Of a DNA stretch of 64,000 nt, positions 1 through 8,794 are shown in pieces. The stretch is from contig NZ_FNAO01000006.1 in NCBI RefSeq assembly GCF_900101815.1, positions 1 to 64,000 on the forward strand. Reading direction: 5' to 3'. Below the pieces are notes generated by a model. That model was not told the DNA's origin. It did no database searches and saw nothing but the letters and a program-made list of their open reading frames with translations. The DNA is from Pricia antarctica. Lineage in GTDB: Bacteria; Bacteroidota; Bacteroidia; Flavobacteriales; Flavobacteriaceae. Positions within the stretch are counted from its first letter, which is position 1. Each line of letters begins with the position of its first letter. The translations under genes and the position numbers were made by a program.

Positions 1-90
1 CCCCCATAGACGATGGGGTCGATAGGCCGCAGGTGGAAGGGCAGCAATGTCCGTAGCCGAGCGGTACTAATTGCCCGTAAGGCTTGCGCA
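1..90 (+). rRNA. 23S ribosomal RNA, 3' end (partial)
   Basis: The window opens inside the 3' end of 23S rRNA. The segment carries the conserved end of domain VI, including the stretch around GAGCGGTACTAATTGCCCGT that precedes the mature 3' end in Bacteroidota. The 5' part lies outside the window. The exact 3' end is approximate. About 220 bases of spacer separate it from the 5S gene on the same strand, so both belong to one rRNA operon. Confidence 0.9.
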
Positions 91-310
91 TACGCTCCCC
101 CAACCTTCGGGGAGGGGGGGCGCAACAAGTCCTTTTTTATTGCCGTAGACGCAAAAGTGCCCTTTACCTGAAAAAGTGTAGTTCGTTTCACCAACCTGTC
201 CCAATTTTTTTTATGTCATACATGCCCGGCGCCACAGTGCGGCCGGACATTTAAAGCATTGCCGTACCATATGTGTACGGCGGTCCCCGGGCGCAGGCCC
301 CGGACCGAAG

Positions 311-422
311 ACCCAGGTGGCCATGGCGGCGGGGCCCACCCCTTTCCATTCCGAACAGGGAAGTTAAGCCCGCCAGCGCCGATGGTACTGCCGCAAGGTG
401 GGAGAGTAGGATGCCGCCTTAC
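311..422 (+). rRNA. 5S ribosomal RNA
   Basis: The conserved 5S core is readable: the CCATTCCGAACAGGGAAGTT loop B/C region near 347-366, the GATGGTACTG stretch near 381 and the GGTGGGAGAGTAGG stretch near 398. The ends pair (CAGGTGGC near the start with GCCGCCTTACC at the end). Length of about 112 is normal. It is the last gene of the rRNA operon and is followed at once by a terminator. Ends are good to a few bases. Confidence 0.93.
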
Positions 423-427
423 CTCGA

Positions 428-461
428 AGGTCCCGATCGTTCACGATCGGGACCTTTTTTT
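428..461 (+). terminator. Rho-independent terminator of the rRNA operon
   Basis: A perfect 13-bp stem (AGGTCCCGATCGT and its complement) closes a 2-base loop and is followed by a run of T. It lies 6 bases after the 5S gene. Confidence 0.95.
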
Positions 462-670
462 GTGCCCGGAAACGGGATCCGGAACGCAAGAAACGGGCCG
501 CCCTCTTGGAAGCCCCCACCAAACCGGGTGCGTTAATTTTAACTGGATTACAGGGGTAGACCGATCTTACTGTAAACACTAGCAAGACGCCTGCATCGCC
601 GGACGGGCAGGCTGGCGCCAACCCGTCTATGATTTTGCTTGTTCCAACACGAACACCGAATTATCTGCTA

Positions 671-691
671 GCGCGAGCGTCTCGCTCGTGC
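671..691. repeat. Small palindromic intergenic repeat, copy 1
   Basis: GCGCGAGCGTCTCGCTCGTG forms a near-perfect short hairpin. A diverged copy with the same design is at 45961-45981. Both lie in gene-free DNA. Small GC-rich palindromes of this kind are scattered between genes in many Bacteroidota. The function is unknown. Confidence 0.55.
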
Positions 692-726
692 TGTTCTTAT
701 CAACTCTCGTGCTGTTCTTATCAACT
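685..726. repeat. 21-bp perfect tandem duplication
   Basis: Two head-to-tail copies of a 21-base unit starting CTCGTGCTGTTCTTATCAA (685-705 and 706-726). The first copy overlaps the end of the palindrome at 671-691. The copies are identical, so the duplication is probably recent. Confidence 0.85.
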
Positions 727-756
727 ATAGTAGTTTGACAGCTTATGATCTTATCC

Positions 757-866
757 TGCGGAACGCCACTGGTTCTTTATTTATGAGTTCTGACGGGAAA
801 TCCTTAATCGGTGCGGAACGCCACTAGTTCTTTGTTTATTTCGATGTAGTCTGATTGGTAATCGTT
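757..866. repeat. Two imperfect tandem copies of a 55-bp unit
   Basis: The block TGCGGAACGCCACTGGTTCT begins at 757 and recurs with one mismatch at 812. The similarity continues weakly to the end of each unit (TCTGACGGGAAATCC against TCTGATTGGTAATCG). With the two repeats before it, this accounts for most of the 454-base gap between the rRNA terminator and the first gene. I see no gene in that gap. Confidence 0.7.
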
Positions 867-919
867 AAGTTTGTACTGTTCCCATTAAAAAATTGCTTTT
901 GAAAATACCAACGATTTAT

Positions 920-3151
920 ATGAAAACGCTAGTTTTCACAGCATTGCTATGCGCAGTGCTGATAGGCTGTACCCCATCCTTCAAAGAACCGAAAGTTTCC
1001 TTGGAATCTTATAAAATTGAAGATGGTTTCGAACTCCAGGTAATCGCCGCCGAGCCGCTTTTGAGCGCTCCAGTGGCAATGGATTTTGATGACAAAGGTC
1101 GTATTTGGGTGGCCGAAATGCCCGCGTTTAATGACATTGAAGACAGGGGAGAAGACAAACCCACAGGTGCTATACGTATTTTAGAAGATTTGGATGGAGA
1201 TGGTGTCATGGATCATTCCAAAGTGTTTTTAGACAGTCTAGTAATGCCCAGGGCCTTGGCCTTGGCCTATGGAGGTTTACTCTACGCCGAACCTCCCAAC
1301 CTGTGGTTCGTCGATATTGAAAATGACAGACCGGGACAACGTACCTTGGTAGATTCATTATATGCCCCCGAAGGCAATCCTGAATACCAACCCAACGGAC
1401 TGGTACTCAATATCGATAATTGGATCTACAACGCAAAACTGCCCTACCGATACCAGTTCAAAAATGGTAAATGGCTTAAAGAGCCTACCAGCGTTCGCGG
1501 TCAGTGGGGCATAACACACGATGACTTTGGGAGATTGTACTATAATGACAATGCACGACAACTTCTGGGAGATTACGTCTTGCCCAATCGATTGGTACGA
1601 AACAAGTTTTTAGAACCCAATAAGGGGGTTAACCAACTTCTGACCGATGACCAACGGGTATATCCGTTGCACGCCGCCAGCGTTAACCGGGGCTATGCGC
1701 CTGGTGTACTGGACAAAGACAGTCTTTTGAAAGAGGTAAGTGCGGCCTGCGGACCTGTGGTATATCGTGGCGGGACATTTCCCGAAGGCTATGAACAGAA
1801 CGTATTCGTCTGTGCGCCCGAGGGCAATTTGATCAAACGCAACATCCTTACCTTTCACGGAGACAGCATTAGTGCCAAACAGGCCTGGCAAGAAAAGGAA
1901 TTCTTGGCCTCTACCGATGAGGGTTTTCGGCCGGTAAGTTTATACAATGGTCCTGATGGGGCCCTTTACGTGGTTGACATGCACATTGGGGTGATTCAAC
2001 ATTATGCATTTTTAAGTCCCTATTTAAAAAAGGAGGCACAAAAGAAGCAATTGGATACCTTAAAGGGATATGGACGAATTCTTAGAATAAAGAACAAGGA
2101 TACGGAACCCGTGAAAATGCTCGATTTTGAAAATTTGTCCGGAACGGAATTGGTCAAGTTGCTCCAAGATAAAAACGGATGGGTCCGCGACCTTGCGCAA
2201 CATTATCTGATTTTTAAGAATAAAAGGGAAGCGATACCCGAACTTCAAAAATTGGCGATGGAAACCAATAACCCGTTTTCACAAATTCATGGGCTCTATG
2301 CATTACAAGGATTGGATGCCCTGTCCTTCGATTTCTTGAAGTCAGTAGCACAAAAAAGCAATCCTGATGTTATTTCTCATGCCATTGTTTTGCTAGAGGA
2401 TTTTGTATCCACAGAAAATGCCAAAGAGGCCCAAAAACTTTTTCAGGAGATACTGGCCAAGAACGACAGATCCATCGATTTGTATTTGGCAACCACGGTC
2501 GGAACCTGGGCAAAAGTTGCTAAGGAGGATTTTTTGCCTATAATCGATAGCCTCTTTGATACCTATAAAAACAATCAAATAGTAACGGAAGCCCTTTTGA
2601 GTGGGATGGGCGACACGGCCGAAAGCCTGTTGACCGATCTGCAAAAGAATTCTGGTTTTAAGGACAGTGACCTGCAAACTCGAATGCTACAAAGCGTGGA
2701 ACGCCAAATGCAGGACAGACCCAACCGGATTTTCACCAAGGCAGCGGTAGCTATGGATACCCGTACCAAGGGTGCCCAATTATTCCGTCAGATCTGCGCT
2801 GCCTGCCATGGTATAAACGGTGAAGGTACCGACGGCGTAGCCCCGCCATTGATGGACTCGGAATATGTGGCAAACTCTCCCGAAAGATTGGGATTGATTA
2901 TCCTGCATGGCCTGTCGGGTCCGGTTCATGTGAACGGCAAGCGATACGAGTTCAATCAGGCGATGCCCGGCCTTAATGGTAACCCGAACCTATCTGACAA
3001 AGATATTTCTGACGTTATCACCTACGTGACCAATGCGTTTTCCAGAACACCTCATTGGATTAAACCTGAAAAAATAAAAAAGCTCCGCGATAAAAAATCA
3101 GAAAATGGTGGGGAATATTCCGAACCGGAACTGCAAGCGTATTCGAGATGA
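920..3151 (+). CDS. PVC-type dehydrogenase with HEAT-like region and C-terminal cytochrome c domain
   Basis: Putative periplasmic, membrane-anchored oxidoreductase of the family first catalogued in Planctomycetes (PVC-type heme-binding CxxCH proteins). I start at 920 because this Met gives a clean lipoprotein signal (MKTLVFTALLCAVLIGC); an in-frame Met at 893 adds an unconvincing tail. The N-terminal half is a beta-propeller-like dehydrogenase domain (DDKGRIWVAEMP, DLDGDGVMD, NGPDGALYVVDMH). A helical HEAT-like stretch follows, then a cytochrome c domain with heme motif CAACH at residues 626-630. Length 743 aa. The neighbours, a ThuA-like protein and Gfo/Idh/MocA enzymes, suggest oxidation of sugars or sugar derivatives. 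The substrate cannot be read from sequence. A longer paralogue lies at 23959-27018. Confidence 0.85.
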   Translation: MKTLVFTALLCAVLIGCTPSFKEPKVSLESYKIEDGFELQVIAAEPLLSAPVAMDFDDKGRIWVAEMPAFNDIEDRGEDKPTGAIRILEDLDGDGVMDHSKVFLDSLVMPRALALAYGGLLYAEPPNLWFVDIENDRPGQRTLVDSLYAPEGNPEYQPNGLVLNIDNWIYNAKLPYRYQFKNGKWLKEPTSVRGQWGITHDDFGRLYYNDNARQLLGDYVLPNRLVRNKFLEPNKGVNQLLTDDQRVYPLHAASVNRGYAPGVLDKDSLLKEVSAACGPVVYRGGTFPEGYEQNVFVCAPEGNLIKRNILTFHGDSISAKQAWQEKEFLASTDEGFRPVSLYNGPDGALYVVDMHIGVIQHYAFLSPYLKKEAQKKQLDTLKGYGRILRIKNKDTEPVKMLDFENLSGTELVKLLQDKNGWVRDLAQHYLIFKNKREAIPELQKLAMETNNPFSQIHGLYALQGLDALSFDFLKSVAQKSNPDVISHAIVLLEDFVSTENAKEAQKLFQEILAKNDRSIDLYLATTVGTWAKVAKEDFLPIIDSLFDTYKNNQIVTEALLSGMGDTAESLLTDLQKNSGFKDSDLQTRMLQSVERQMQDRPNRIFTKAAVAMDTRTKGAQLFRQICAACHGINGEGTDGVAPPLMDSEYVANSPERLGLIILHGLSGPVHVNGKRYEFNQAMPGLNGNPNLSDKDISDVITYVTNAFSRTPHWIKPEKIKKLRDKKSENGGEYSEPELQAYSR

Positions 3152-3275
3152 AAGAATATTTGGAAAGAGGGGGTGTAACTTTGAAAACTTATTTAACCGC
3201 AACCTATGCAAAGAACTTGAAATTCATTTTCTATTGTACAACTGCTGACCACGTAACCCTGCCCACTTTCATTCT

Positions 3276-4199
3276 TTACTTCTCGACTTCCATAGGGCTA
3301 TCATCACATTTCAGATCACCGACAACATACTGCATCCCGTCCAAAAAGAATTGTAACAGTTCGGGGTTGTCCATGCTCTGGGCGTTGTGGGACGGAGAGC
3401 TATAGAAAACCCTTCCTTTCCCGTATTTCTTAATCCAGGCAACATAATTTACCTTTTCGTTTACAGGATTTTTTAATCCTTCCAGTTGGTCTACCTTAAT
3501 GTAGAGCAAAGGCCTAAAGTTTAAATCGGTATAGGCGTTCTTGAAAAAGTAGGGTTCATCGATATGGGTAAAACCATCCCCTTTAAAGGCCTGTACCAAA
3601 GGATGCTTTGAATCTACTTCCATGACATGTATTTTTTGTTGTTTCGGATGATAATCAAAGCTGCCCCCCGTGAGTTTGCTAAATGCTTCGGAATTGTTTT
3701 GTACCGTAATCGCACCGTGCATGATCATTAGTCCCCCGCCCTCCGCAACATATTCCATTAAATTTTGCTGATATTCAGATGCTTTTTCGGCAATTTCGTT
3801 ATCCGGCAAAGTCGTGTTTTGCCGTAAAAGATCTGCAAAAAGGTCGCGGTCAGGACCACTGGGGTTTGAATTATTGAGAATGACCGCATCGTATTTTTTA
3901 AGGTTTTCTATTTCAAAATTCGCGATGTCGTAGCCATTTCGGATTTCAAAAGCATCACTTTTTTTGGACAAAATCTTCAACATTTCGATGTTATGGGGAA
4001 TCGTCCAGTGATAAAATCCTGTTGCTTTTGAGAAAACGAGGACTTTTTTCTTTTCCATGTTTTTGACCGTCGGTTCGGCAGGTGCAAGTTTTTCAATTTT
4101 GGCCAGCCATTCTTCGGTAATCTCAATGGGTTCCAGTTGTTGGGCGGTGACCGTTATGCAAAATAGAAGAAGGAAAATGCTACTGTTTTTTTTTGACAT
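3276..4199 (-). CDS. Secreted ThuA-like domain protein
   Basis: A 307-residue protein with an N-terminal signal peptide (about residues 1-19, ending VTAQ). The ThuA-like fold is shown by the glutamine-amidotransferase-like core: VLVFSKATGFYHWTIP near residue 53, then YDAVILNNSNPSGPD, GGGLMIMHGAI and HPLVQAFKGDGFTHIDEPYF. Proteins of this group are named after rhizobial ThuA of trehalose utilisation and often accompany Gfo/Idh/MocA oxidoreductases and PVC-type dehydrogenases, as here. It is convergent with the preceding dehydrogenase and divergent from the broken gene at 4478. The reaction is unknown; a role in processing an oxidised sugar is an inference from context. Confidence 0.85.
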   Translation of the reverse strand: MSKKNSSIFLLLFCITVTAQQLEPIEITEEWLAKIEKLAPAEPTVKNMEKKKVLVFSKATGFYHWTIPHNIEMLKILSKKSDAFEIRNGYDIANFEIENLKKYDAVILNNSNPSGPDRDLFADLLRQNTTLPDNEIAEKASEYQQNLMEYVAEGGGLMIMHGAITVQNNSEAFSKLTGGSFDYHPKQQKIHVMEVDSKHPLVQAFKGDGFTHIDEPYFFKNAYTDLNFRPLLYIKVDQLEGLKNPVNEKVNYVAWIKKYGKGRVFYSSPSHNAQSMDNPELLQFFLDGMQYVVGDLKCDDSPMEVEK

Positions 4200-4477
4200 G
4201 ATGGTTGTTTATAGCGTTTTTTAGATAATGAACTCATTTATACTTTTACCTCCGAATATCACATTTAGGGGTCCTATTTTCTCATTTTTGAAAACCGTAG
4301 CCCTGCTATACTGTTAAAAAATGACTTGATCTAATCTAAAAAGCCCCAATCTCGATTCCAAACAAAAAGTGTAAATGCCTTCAATACCTTTAAATGAGTT
4401 CAATTCTTGATAAAGAACAATTTAGAAAGAGGGTTCGCTAAAATTTTCGTTAAATTTATCGAATAAACAACAATAGT

Positions 4478-4926
4478 ATGGCAATAAGATTCATTTTTCT
4501 GATTTTGACAGGTTTTTTGATGTTATCCGTTTCCTGTTCGGAAGAAAATGAAGCGTACTATTTTCAAGTAAACAACGATGTTACCACCCTAGTCGGCCAA
4601 CCCATATCCATCGATTTAAAACAGCTTAAGGATGCGGGCATTAATCTTAAAAGCCCTCTACAGCTCAATCAAGAAATCGATGGGAACGAAGCGCGGCTCG
4701 ACTATCAGATAGATTCGGTCAACGGCACTTTTTCGTTCGTTCCGACTTACGAGGGAAATACAGAAGGCGATACATGGTATCGCATCGAAAATCTGACGAA
4801 ACCTAGAAAATTGGGTGTCCATGTCTTCGAATGGTAGTTTTCGACGGTGATCTAAGTGCGGATGAAGCCGAGGCCTATTGGCAGTCATTTGCACATCCTC
4901 TAGAAATTCATATTATCCAAAATTAA
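4478..4926 (+). pseudogene. Remnant of a PmoA/DUF6807-like lipoprotein gene (internal deletion plus frameshift)
   Basis: The first frame (4478-4837, 119 codons) has a good lipoprotein signal (FLMLSVSC) and a beta-rich start resembling DUF6807 (methane oxygenase PmoA-like) proteins. It stops abruptly after HVFEW. From 4831 another frame reads MVVFDGDLSADEAEAYWQSF and runs to a stop at 4924-4926; it resembles the C-terminus of the same family (VVHDG..., then a short helix). Intact members are usually several hundred residues, so most of the middle seems deleted and the ends joined out of frame. The family commonly sits beside Gfo/Idh/MocA and PVC-type dehydrogenase genes, which fits this locus. 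Alternatively, the first frame is a real small lipoprotein of unknown role. Family assignment is from memory and moderate. Confidence 0.5.
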
Positions 4927-4943
4927 AAATCTAAACCAAAGAT

Positions 4944-6320
4944 ATGCAACGAAGAAAATTTATAAACAGAACTACCTTGGGCACAGCTGCAATGGTAGGT
5001 TTCCCCAGTATTGTACCCGCTCATGTGTTGGGCAAGGACGCGCCCAGCAATAAAATCAATATCGGCCAGATCGGTTGCGGTCGTATCGCGCAAAGCCATG
5101 ATATGCATGACACCATCCGTTTTGACGAGGCACGTTATGTCGCCGTTTGTGATCTGGATTCCAAAAGGGCTGCGGACGCAAAGGTCTTGGTAGATGATTT
5201 TTATAAAAAGAAGACGGGGAAGGAAAAGTATATGGATACCAAAATCTATGATGATTATAAAGAATTGCTCGCAAACAATGACATAGATGCGGTCATCGTC
5301 AGTACACCCGATCACTGGCACTCTCAGCCTGCTATGGAAGCCGCCTTGGCCGGGAAAGATATTTACTTGCAAAAACCGACATCGTTGACCGTAAGGGAAG
5401 GCCAGCAACTTCGTAAAACAGTTCAGGATACCGGGGTAATTTTACAAGTCGGAACCCAACAAAGGGCCATGCCCCAGTTTCGCCGAGCGGCCGAACTGGT
5501 TCGCAACGGCCGGATCGGTAAGGTCCATACGGTGAAAGTAGGCCTTCCGGGCGATCCGGCAGGTCCCGAAGCACCGGTGATGCCCGTGCCTTCCAATCTG
5601 AATTTTGATATGTGGTTGGGTTCAACGCCCGAAGTGCCTTATACAGAAATTGGGGTGCATCCACAGAACGATTACAGCAGACCGGGCTGGCTTCGCATAC
5701 GCAACTATGGTGCAGGAATGATCACAGGATGGGGCCAGCACCACTACGATTCCGCTGCCTGGGGCTTGGATACGGAACTGACAGGACCGATTTCCGTTGA
5801 GGCCTTGGCAGAGTTCCCAAAATCGGGACTTTGGAACGTACACGGCGACTTCTTTGTAAAGCACCAGTATGGCAACGGAACAACCGTCTACACAAGCGGT
5901 GGTTATCCCAACGGAATACAATATATTGGCGATGATGGCTGGATTTTTGTATCCCGCGGCGATTATCAGGCCTCCGCTACCGATCCGGTGGACAAAGAAA
6001 AAAGTAGCAATGCCTTGAACGCTTCCGACCCCAAAATTTTGGAATCCGTCATCGGTGAAAATGAGACACACCTGTATACCATCGATGACCAACATGGCAA
6101 CTGGCTGGAGTGTATCAAGACTCGAAAAGCGCCGATATCGCCTATTGAAAAGGGACATAAAGCCTGTGTGATCTGCTTGATCAGCGATATAGCTATGCAG
6201 TTTCCCCGTAAATTAGATTGGGATCCCGAGAAGGAAATGTTTATTAACGATGACGAGGCCAACGCCCTGTTGCACCGTGAACAACGCAAACCCTATGGAA
6301 CCGACTTTGTGAAGGTTTAA
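4944..6320 (+). CDS. Gfo/Idh/MocA-family oxidoreductase with Tat-type signal
   Basis: A 458-residue NAD(P)-dependent oxidoreductase-like protein. The N-terminus has a twin-arginine-type signal (RRKFINR at residues 3-9, hydrophobic stretch, PAHVLG), so it is probably exported. The Rossmann motif GQIGCGRIAQ lies near residue 41. STPDHWHSQPAMEA and the QKPTSLT segment match the family's EKP region with its catalytic Lys. The C-terminal half carries the substrate-facing sheet (GWGQHHYDSAAWGL, HLYTIDDQHGNW). Members oxidise or reduce sugar hydroxyl or keto groups. It starts 17 bases after the broken PmoA-like gene and is followed by a second oxidoreductase, so the three were probably one operon. 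Confidence 0.9.
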   Translation: MQRRKFINRTTLGTAAMVGFPSIVPAHVLGKDAPSNKINIGQIGCGRIAQSHDMHDTIRFDEARYVAVCDLDSKRAADAKVLVDDFYKKKTGKEKYMDTKIYDDYKELLANNDIDAVIVSTPDHWHSQPAMEAALAGKDIYLQKPTSLTVREGQQLRKTVQDTGVILQVGTQQRAMPQFRRAAELVRNGRIGKVHTVKVGLPGDPAGPEAPVMPVPSNLNFDMWLGSTPEVPYTEIGVHPQNDYSRPGWLRIRNYGAGMITGWGQHHYDSAAWGLDTELTGPISVEALAEFPKSGLWNVHGDFFVKHQYGNGTTVYTSGGYPNGIQYIGDDGWIFVSRGDYQASATDPVDKEKSSNALNASDPKILESVIGENETHLYTIDDQHGNWLECIKTRKAPISPIEKGHKACVICLISDIAMQFPRKLDWDPEKEMFINDDEANALLHREQRKPYGTDFVKV

Positions 6321-6360
6321 TGTGGAGATATCTTACCGAAGCCTTTGTACTACATTCCCA

Positions 6361-6390
6361 AGATCTCATCCCGAACGCAGTCGAGGGACC
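6361..6390. repeat. Dispersed Bacteroidota intergenic repeat fragment
   Basis: The stretch CATCCCGAACGCAGTCGAGG matches the widely scattered intergenic element that gives false HPERSRG peptides when translated. It lies between the two oxidoreductase genes and argues that the second gene starts after it, at 6412. Confidence 0.6.
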
Positions 6391-6411
6391 AAACTTAAGC
6401 ATCCAATTCAA

Positions 6412-7791
6412 ATGAAAAATGCTATTCCTTTTTTACTTATTTTTCTCTGTCTATCCTGTGGGGAACAAAAGAAGAATGAAACAATGACCCATGAAACAGC
6501 TACCCCGAAAGTCAAGTTGATGACCTTGGATCCCGGTCATTTCCATGCCGCTTTGGTGCATAAAACGATGTATCCGCAGGTCGACTCCACCATCTACGTT
6601 TTTGCGCCTGAAGGTCCCGAAGTGACCGATTTTTTAAATAAGATCGAGCAATACAATATACGGCCTGATTCTCCGACCGCCTGGAATATCGAATCCTATT
6701 TTGGTACCGATTTTGCCGAGAAAATGATAGCTGAAAAACCCGGTACGGTGATGGTCGTAGCGGGAAAGAATTCCAAGAAAATCGACTACATATTAGAAGC
6801 CGTTAAAGCAGGTCTAAACGTATATGCCGATAAACCTTTGGTAATCAATCCTAAGGGTTTTGAAAAATTGAAGGAAGCCTTTCGCGTTGCCGAAGAAAAT
6901 GGGGTCGTGATCTACGACATTATGACCGAACGTTTTGAATCTACCACCGCCTTGCAAAAGTTGTTGTCGACCTTGCCCGATGTTTTTGGGGAATTGGTCG
7001 AAGGCAGTGCAAATGAGCCCGCCATTGTCAAAGAGAGCGTGCATCATTTTTTTAAATATGTATCGGGGAATCCGCTGGTGCGTCCACCTTGGTTTTTTGA
7101 TGTCAACGAAGAGGGCGAGGGTATTGTAGATGTCACGACCCATTTGGTCGATTTGATACAATGGGAAGCTTTTCCGGAACAGATTATCGATTCCACGGAT
7201 ATCCAGATGATCAAGGCCGAACGCTGGCCTACCATTTTGACCAAAGAAGAATTCCAGAAAGTGACGGGACTGGACTCCTATCCCGAATATCTGCAAAAAG
7301 ATATCAAGAATGATCAATTAAATGTGTATTCCAATGGCGAAATAATCTACAAAATCAAGGACAAATACGCCAAGGTTTCCGTGATATGGAACTATCAGGC
7401 TCCAGAAGGCACGGCCGATACACATTACAGTATTATGCGGGGTACCAAGAGCAACCTGATCATCAAACAGGGGGCGGAAGAAAACTATAAGCCGGTGTTA
7501 TACATCGAGTCCAATGGAAATAAAAGTTTGGAGCCAGCATTACAAGACGCCCTAAAAAATGCAGTCGCCCAAAAATTTCCAGGAACAACAATGGAAAAAG
7601 TATCCGACACCCAATTTAAAATCAATATTCCTGAAGCATTTAAAGTAGGCCACGAGGCCCACTTCGGACAGGTAACGGAGAACTTTCTGAACTATTTAGA
7701 GGATGGAAAACTTCCCGAATGGGAGGTGCCGAATATGATTGCCAAGTATTATACGACCATTGAAGCCTTTAAGATGGCGAAAGAAAAGTAA
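6412..7791 (+). CDS. Lipoprotein oxidoreductase with Gfo/Idh/MocA-like N-domain and PF16490-type C-domain
   Basis: A 459-residue lipoprotein; the start at 6412 gives signal MKNAIPFLLIFLCLSCGEQ with a lipobox Cys at residue 16. The upstream in-frame Met at 6322 would translate an intergenic repeat and is rejected. The N-domain has a modified nucleotide-binding start (LMTLDPGHFHAALV) instead of a plain GxGxxG, typical of proteins with the 'putative oxidoreductase C-terminal' domain. The family Lys is kept in YADKPLV. Later landmarks are VTTHLVDLIQW and a C-terminal GQVTENFLNYLEDG. Together with the Tat-type enzyme upstream and the dehydrogenase at 920 it probably acts on a sugar-like substrate in the periplasm. 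The substrate is unknown. Confidence 0.85.
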   Translation: MKNAIPFLLIFLCLSCGEQKKNETMTHETATPKVKLMTLDPGHFHAALVHKTMYPQVDSTIYVFAPEGPEVTDFLNKIEQYNIRPDSPTAWNIESYFGTDFAEKMIAEKPGTVMVVAGKNSKKIDYILEAVKAGLNVYADKPLVINPKGFEKLKEAFRVAEENGVVIYDIMTERFESTTALQKLLSTLPDVFGELVEGSANEPAIVKESVHHFFKYVSGNPLVRPPWFFDVNEEGEGIVDVTTHLVDLIQWEAFPEQIIDSTDIQMIKAERWPTILTKEEFQKVTGLDSYPEYLQKDIKNDQLNVYSNGEIIYKIKDKYAKVSVIWNYQAPEGTADTHYSIMRGTKSNLIIKQGAEENYKPVLYIESNGNKSLEPALQDALKNAVAQKFPGTTMEKVSDTQFKINIPEAFKVGHEAHFGQVTENFLNYLEDGKLPEWEVPNMIAKYYTTIEAFKMAKEK

Positions 7792-7855
7792 TGTACTAGT
7801 TTATGCGTTGGTGAGGTTATAAAAGGGAAATTTTCAAACTTCGGTAGGTTTCGCC

Positions 7856-8527
7856 TTACAATAAATACGCCATCCCTATCCCCAAAATAATCACTACCAT
7901 TTTCCGTAGATTGAATTGATGGCCTTCCGAGCTTTCAAATAGAATAACTGTTGAAATATGTAGAAAAACGCCAATGACCAAGGCCGTTATAGGCACATAG
8001 TAGGTCTCGGCAAACGTCGAATGTGCGGCGATATAACCTCCAATGGGTGTCATTAAGGAGAAGGCGATGATAAAAAGTAAGGCTTTTACGAATTTGATTT
8101 TTGAGTTCAACAAAAAAATACTTAAAATAAGCGCAATGGGTATTTTGTGGATCAGTACGCCATAAAGAATGCTAGTATGCCTTTCTATGGGAAAGCCTTC
8201 TAAAAGGGAGTGCACGCATAAACTGACGAACAAGACTAGGGGAAGCTCGGTCTTTCCCTCATCTAAATGTACATGGCCGTGTTCGGCACCTTTGGAAAAA
8301 AATTCCAAAAAAATCTGAAGCAAGATTCCCAACATCACAAAAACCCCGACGGTTTTGGCATCTTCCTTTTCATAGACTTCTGGTAAGAGCTCGAAAACAG
8401 TTAGGGCCAGCAAAAAAGCACCGCTAAAAGCTAAAAGAAGTTTGAAATGGTTTTTGTTCTTCGGTTTGGTGATAAACACAAAGGCAAAACTTAGAAGAAC
8501 GGCAACTATTAATAGAAGATAATTCAT
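7856..8527 (-). CDS. ZIP-family metal transporter
   Basis: A 223-residue polytopic membrane protein, probably carrying Zn2+ or other divalent metal into the cytoplasm. I start at 8527 (MNYLLLIVAVLLSF), which begins directly with the first membrane span; a longer frame to 8611 adds 28 unlikely residues. Family marks are the His-rich loop (GAEHGHVHLDEGK), CVHSLLEGFPIE and LIHKIPIALIL, which hold the metal-binding His and Glu of ZIP spans IV and V. About seven hydrophobic segments are visible. It is convergent with the oxidoreductase gene before it. Specificity is not readable. Confidence 0.85.
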   Translation of the reverse strand: MNYLLLIVAVLLSFAFVFITKPKNKNHFKLLLAFSGAFLLALTVFELLPEVYEKEDAKTVGVFVMLGILLQIFLEFFSKGAEHGHVHLDEGKTELPLVLFVSLCVHSLLEGFPIERHTSILYGVLIHKIPIALILSIFLLNSKIKFVKALLFIIAFSLMTPIGGYIAAHSTFAETYYVPITALVIGVFLHISTVILFESSEGHQFNLRKMVVIILGIGMAYLL

Positions 8528-8766
8528 TTGATTGAGTTCGGATAAATGGATGAATACCACGCACTGACTTCGTAAAGTTGGGGCTGAAAAAGTGAGCTTC
8601 CATCCGTTCAAGCCTTTCGGCTACGCTCAAGTTACTCTAAGGTCGAGAACTTAAAGTTTTTGGCGGCCTGTTAGATCTCGACTGCTCTGACCTGACCAAC
8701 TAAACGATTTGTACCCTTAATAATGCCTCTGCACTTGGAATTTTCCTTAATGGGGCTAAATTACCT

Positions 8767-8774
8767 TATTTTTG
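8767..8774 (+). promoter_or_regulatory. Candidate -7 box (TATTTTTG)
   Basis: Matches the Bacteroidota -7 consensus TAnnTTTG. It lies 20 bases before the chosen start at 8795, which supports that start over the in-frame Met at 8723. I do not see a matching -33 TTG at normal spacing. Confidence 0.45.
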
Positions 8775-8794
8775 ACGAAATACTAAAATGGCTT

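Noticed and set aside
259-621. Three overlapping open frames over the 5S gene on both strands
   Set aside because: They lie on the 5S rRNA and its terminator; their composition comes from the RNA sequence.
6322-6411. Upstream start of the lipoprotein oxidoreductase
   Set aside because: The added residues translate the dispersed repeat (HPERSRG peptide) and would destroy the lipoprotein signal.
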